From: Rickettsiales bacterium
GTDB taxonomy: Bacteria > Pseudomonadota > Alphaproteobacteria > Rickettsiales > UBA8987
Direction: 5' to 3'
Assembly: GCA_028282625.1 (NCBI GenBank)
Contig: JANQHP010000044.1
Span: forward strand, 1 to 5,680
DNA: 5,680 nt
How positions within the stretch are numbered: the first letter of the stretch is position 1; the number at the start of each line of letters is the position of its first letter. Below, in pieces: positions 4,622 to 5,680 of the stretch. A model generated the notes under the pieces. The model saw nothing but the letters and a program-made list of their open reading frames with translations. It searched no databases and had not been told where the DNA came from. The position numbers and the translations under genes are program-made.

Positions 4622-4650
4622 AGCCTACCAAATTGCTCTCTCTCTGTCAA
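4622..4650 (-). promoter_or_regulatory. Sigma-70-type promoter of the 90-codon gene
   Basis: TTGACA (4645-4650), a 17-base spacer, then TAGGCT (4622-4627). The start is predicted near 4615, giving a leader of about 80 bases. The -35 box and the first 13 spacer bases are identical to the promoter at 170-198 and form the edge of repeat A. Confidence 0.75.
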
Positions 4651-4717
4651 GAATTATTAAGGAGATGTTAGTGGTTAGAGTGGAGAGTTTAGTGAGTGGC
4701 AAGTTTCAAGTTGTAAG
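4632..4717 (-). repeat. Repeat A, copy 3, carrying an outward promoter
   Basis: In inverted orientation to copy 1 and about 4.4 kb away, with roughly four mismatches in 79 bases. It contains the -35 box and faces the 90-codon gene. Confidence 0.85.
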
Positions 4718-4733
4718 TGGGTGCTCCGGGTTC

Positions 4734-4761
4734 TGTCATTTCTGCGTACGCAGAAATGACA
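4734..4761. repeat. Perfect 28-base palindrome
   Basis: TGTCATTTCTGCGT (4734-4747) is followed at once by its exact reverse complement (4748-4761), with no loop. The outer GTCAT/ATGAC arms equal those of repeat B, so this may be a B element with a wholly different inner stem. Confidence 0.9.
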
Positions 4762-4773
4762 ACATACATCGCA

Positions 4774-4806
4774 CTGGATACCGCGGTTTAACCGCGGGAT
4801 GACGGG
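4774..4806 (-). repeat. Repeat B, copy 3
   Basis: CTGGATA, then CCGCGGTT (4781-4788), T, AACCGCGG (4790-4797), then GATGACGG. The stem is uninterrupted at 8 bp. Confidence 0.8.
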
Positions 4807-4817
4807 GAGGGGAGGTG

Positions 4818-4863
4818 CATGGGTACTTCCTTCGGAGCGGGCGTTTAGCCCGCTCCTTAAGAG
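4818..4863 (+). repeat. Repeat C, copy 3 (REP-like hairpin)
   Basis: The same leader as the copy at 4108, then a perfect 9-bp stem GGAGCGGGC (4834-4842)/GCCCGCTCC (4848-4856) on loop GTTTA, and TTAAGAGCAACG. Confidence 0.8.
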
Positions 4864-4880
4864 CAACGCAACGCCGTCTG

Positions 4881-4947
4881 TCCTCCGGAGCTTGCTTGCA
4901 AGCGTAGGGGGGAGCTCATGCGAGGGCGGGGGATTAAGACCCCCTTT
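4881..4947 (+). repeat. Hairpin cluster in repeat block
   Basis: GCTTGC (4890-4895)/GCAAGC (4898-4903) forms one hairpin next to the palindrome CTCCGGAG (4883-4890). GGGGG (4928-4932)/CCCCC (4940-4944) forms a second on a 7-base loop, followed by TTTCTT. The second corresponds in position to the hairpin at 2174-2203. No gene is seen. Confidence 0.6.
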
Positions 4948-4960
4948 CTTATTTAGGTGC

Positions 4961-5014
4961 ACCCCCTCACCCGGACACTAAAGTGTCCACCCTCTCCCCC
5001 GGTGGGGAGAGGGA
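4961..5014 (+). repeat. Repeat D, copy 3
   Basis: Identical over 54 bases to 2214-2267 and, like it, placed between a GGGGG/CCCCC hairpin and a repeat C copy. Confidence 0.9.
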
Positions 5015-5025
5015 ATTTAGGCGGT

Positions 5026-5079
5026 GCGTGGGCACTTCCCAAGGAGCCGAAGGCGACGCTAGCGACCAAGTGGGAGCCT
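5026..5079 (+). repeat. Diverged repeat C, copy 4
   Basis: GTGGGCACTTCCCAAGGAGC resembles the leader of the other C copies, but the GC-rich stem is replaced by a longer stretch with the palindrome CGCTAGCG. CACTT near 5033 can pair with AAGTG near 5070. Confidence 0.5.
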
Positions 5080-5082
5080 GTC

Positions 5083-5127
5083 GCGCCGCAGTGCGAAGCA
5101 CGTAGGCGGACGTAGCCTTTGCGGCGC
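5083..5127. repeat. Inverted repeat downstream of flbD
   Basis: GCGCCGCA (5083-5090) and TGCGGCGC (5120-5127) are exact 8-base inverted arms around 29 bases containing two ACGTAG units. It lies about 30 bases after the flbD stop and could fold in its mRNA, but no T tract follows on the minus strand, so it is not a normal intrinsic terminator. Confidence 0.6.
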
Positions 5128-5158
5128 CCCAAGCGAAGTTTATAAAGCACCCAAAGCG

Positions 5159-5680
5159 TTAGCCTGCGGTGTTTTGCTGCTGCTCATAGGCATTGAGCTT
5201 GTTGCGCAGGGTGCGGATGGAGATGCCAAGCAGATGGGCGGCCTGCGTGCGGTTGCCCAGGCAATGATCGAGCGTATGGAGGATCAACTCTTGCTCCACG
5301 CTCTCCACCGTGCGCCCGACCAGGGAGGCTGCTGTGTCGCCTTCATCCACAGCTTCGCTGCTTTTAGAAGCAGCAGCATCGGTGCCTTGCAGCATCAAAT
5401 CCTCCGGCGTAATCACGCCATCACGTGCCAGCAGCACCGCGCGATGCAGGCAATTTTCCAGCTCACGCACATTGCCCGGCCAGCGATGCGCTTGCAATGC
5501 TTGCTGCGTTTTCTCGTCCAGTATGGGCAGAGGCGCTATGCCGCTTTCTTTCGCATGTTTGGTCAGGAAATGCTCCGAAAGCAGGGTGATGTCGTCCTTG
5601 CGTTCACGCAAAGGGGGCAAATGCAGGGTAATCACATTGAGGCGGAAGAAGAGATCCTGACGAAAATGACCTGCAGCCAC
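5159..5680 (-). CDS. flbD: FlbD-like sigma-54 response regulator, C-terminal 174 codons (partial)
   Basis: NtrC-family activator that uses ATP hydrolysis to open sigma-54 promoters; in Caulobacter FlbD controls class III and IV flagellar genes. The 5' part, with the receiver, Walker boxes and GAFTGA loop, lies beyond the window. What remains starts in the AAA+ domain at FRQDLFFRLNV (6-16) and LPPLRER (21-27), with the sensor II block RWPGNVRELEN (66-76). An acidic linker (about 100-120) follows. GRTVESVEQELIL (122-134) then leads into a Fis-type helix-turn-helix GNRTQAAHLLGISIRTLRNKL (142-162). GRTV before the helix and GNRT...GISIRTLRNKL are typical of FlbD; NtrC and NtrX differ there, so FlbD is preferred, though the assignment rests on the C-terminus only. 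Stop TAA is at 5159-5161, with no clear terminator after it. Confidence 0.85.
   Translation of the reverse strand: MAAGHFRQDLFFRLNVITLHLPPLRERKDDITLLSEHFLTKHAKESGIAPLPILDEKTQQALQAHRWPGNVRELENCLHRAVLLARDGVITPEDLMLQGTDAAASKSSEAVDEGDTAASLVGRTVESVEQELILHTLDHCLGNRTQAAHLLGISIRTLRNKLNAYEQQQNTAG

Noticed and set aside
4799..4981. Reading frame across the repeats near flbD
   Set aside because: It is built entirely from repeats B, C and D, and its end matches the end of the frame at 2037-2234 because both stop in repeat D.
3912..5158. CRISPR array
   Set aside because: Repeats belong to several different palindrome families, are unevenly spaced, and lack a constant direct repeat with similar-length spacers.

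Overview
The window looks like chromosomal DNA of an alphaproteobacterium, probably an uncultured and flagellated lineage. Three things point there: a circularly permuted two-piece tmRNA gene with a Caulobacter-like AANDNFA tag start, a ThyX thymidylate synthase, and the C-terminal half of a FlbD-type sigma-54 activator, a regulator of flagellar genes in this class. A CGTCAT...ATCCAG/ATGACG hairpin repeat also fits, since such repeats are known in Rickettsiales and other proteobacteria. I cannot name the species.

Layout. 1-188 is repeat DNA whose last copy carries a promoter. 193-507 is a compact small gene: promoter, structured leader, 47-codon Cys/His reading frame and intrinsic terminator. 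569-1504 (-) is thyX. 1594-1942 (+) is ssrA, divergent from thyX: a perfect TATAAT, the tRNA-like acceptor piece ending in CCA at 1685, a short intervening hairpin, then the coding piece from 1727 with tag ANDNFASDLKMAA. 1933-2384 is tandem and hairpin repeats. 2385-3911 (+) is a complete phage-type terminase large subunit with no other phage gene beside it. 3912-4212 is repeats. 4213-4650 (-) is a second small gene with the same promoter-leader-terminator plan, encoding a 90-residue acidic protein. 4651-5158 is a dense run of hairpin repeats. 5159-5680 (-) is the 3' end of flbD.

How it fits together. thyX, ssrA and flbD are housekeeping or regulatory genes that need not work together. The gaps between them are filled by at least four families of palindromic repeat, called A-D here. 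In several of these the flanks are conserved while the stem bases change in a compensatory way. The most unusual point is repeat A. Two nearly identical copies (110-188 and 4632-4710, inverted) end in a TTGACA -35 box, and each drives an unrelated small gene into the interval between them. A third copy, after terL, lacks the promoter half.
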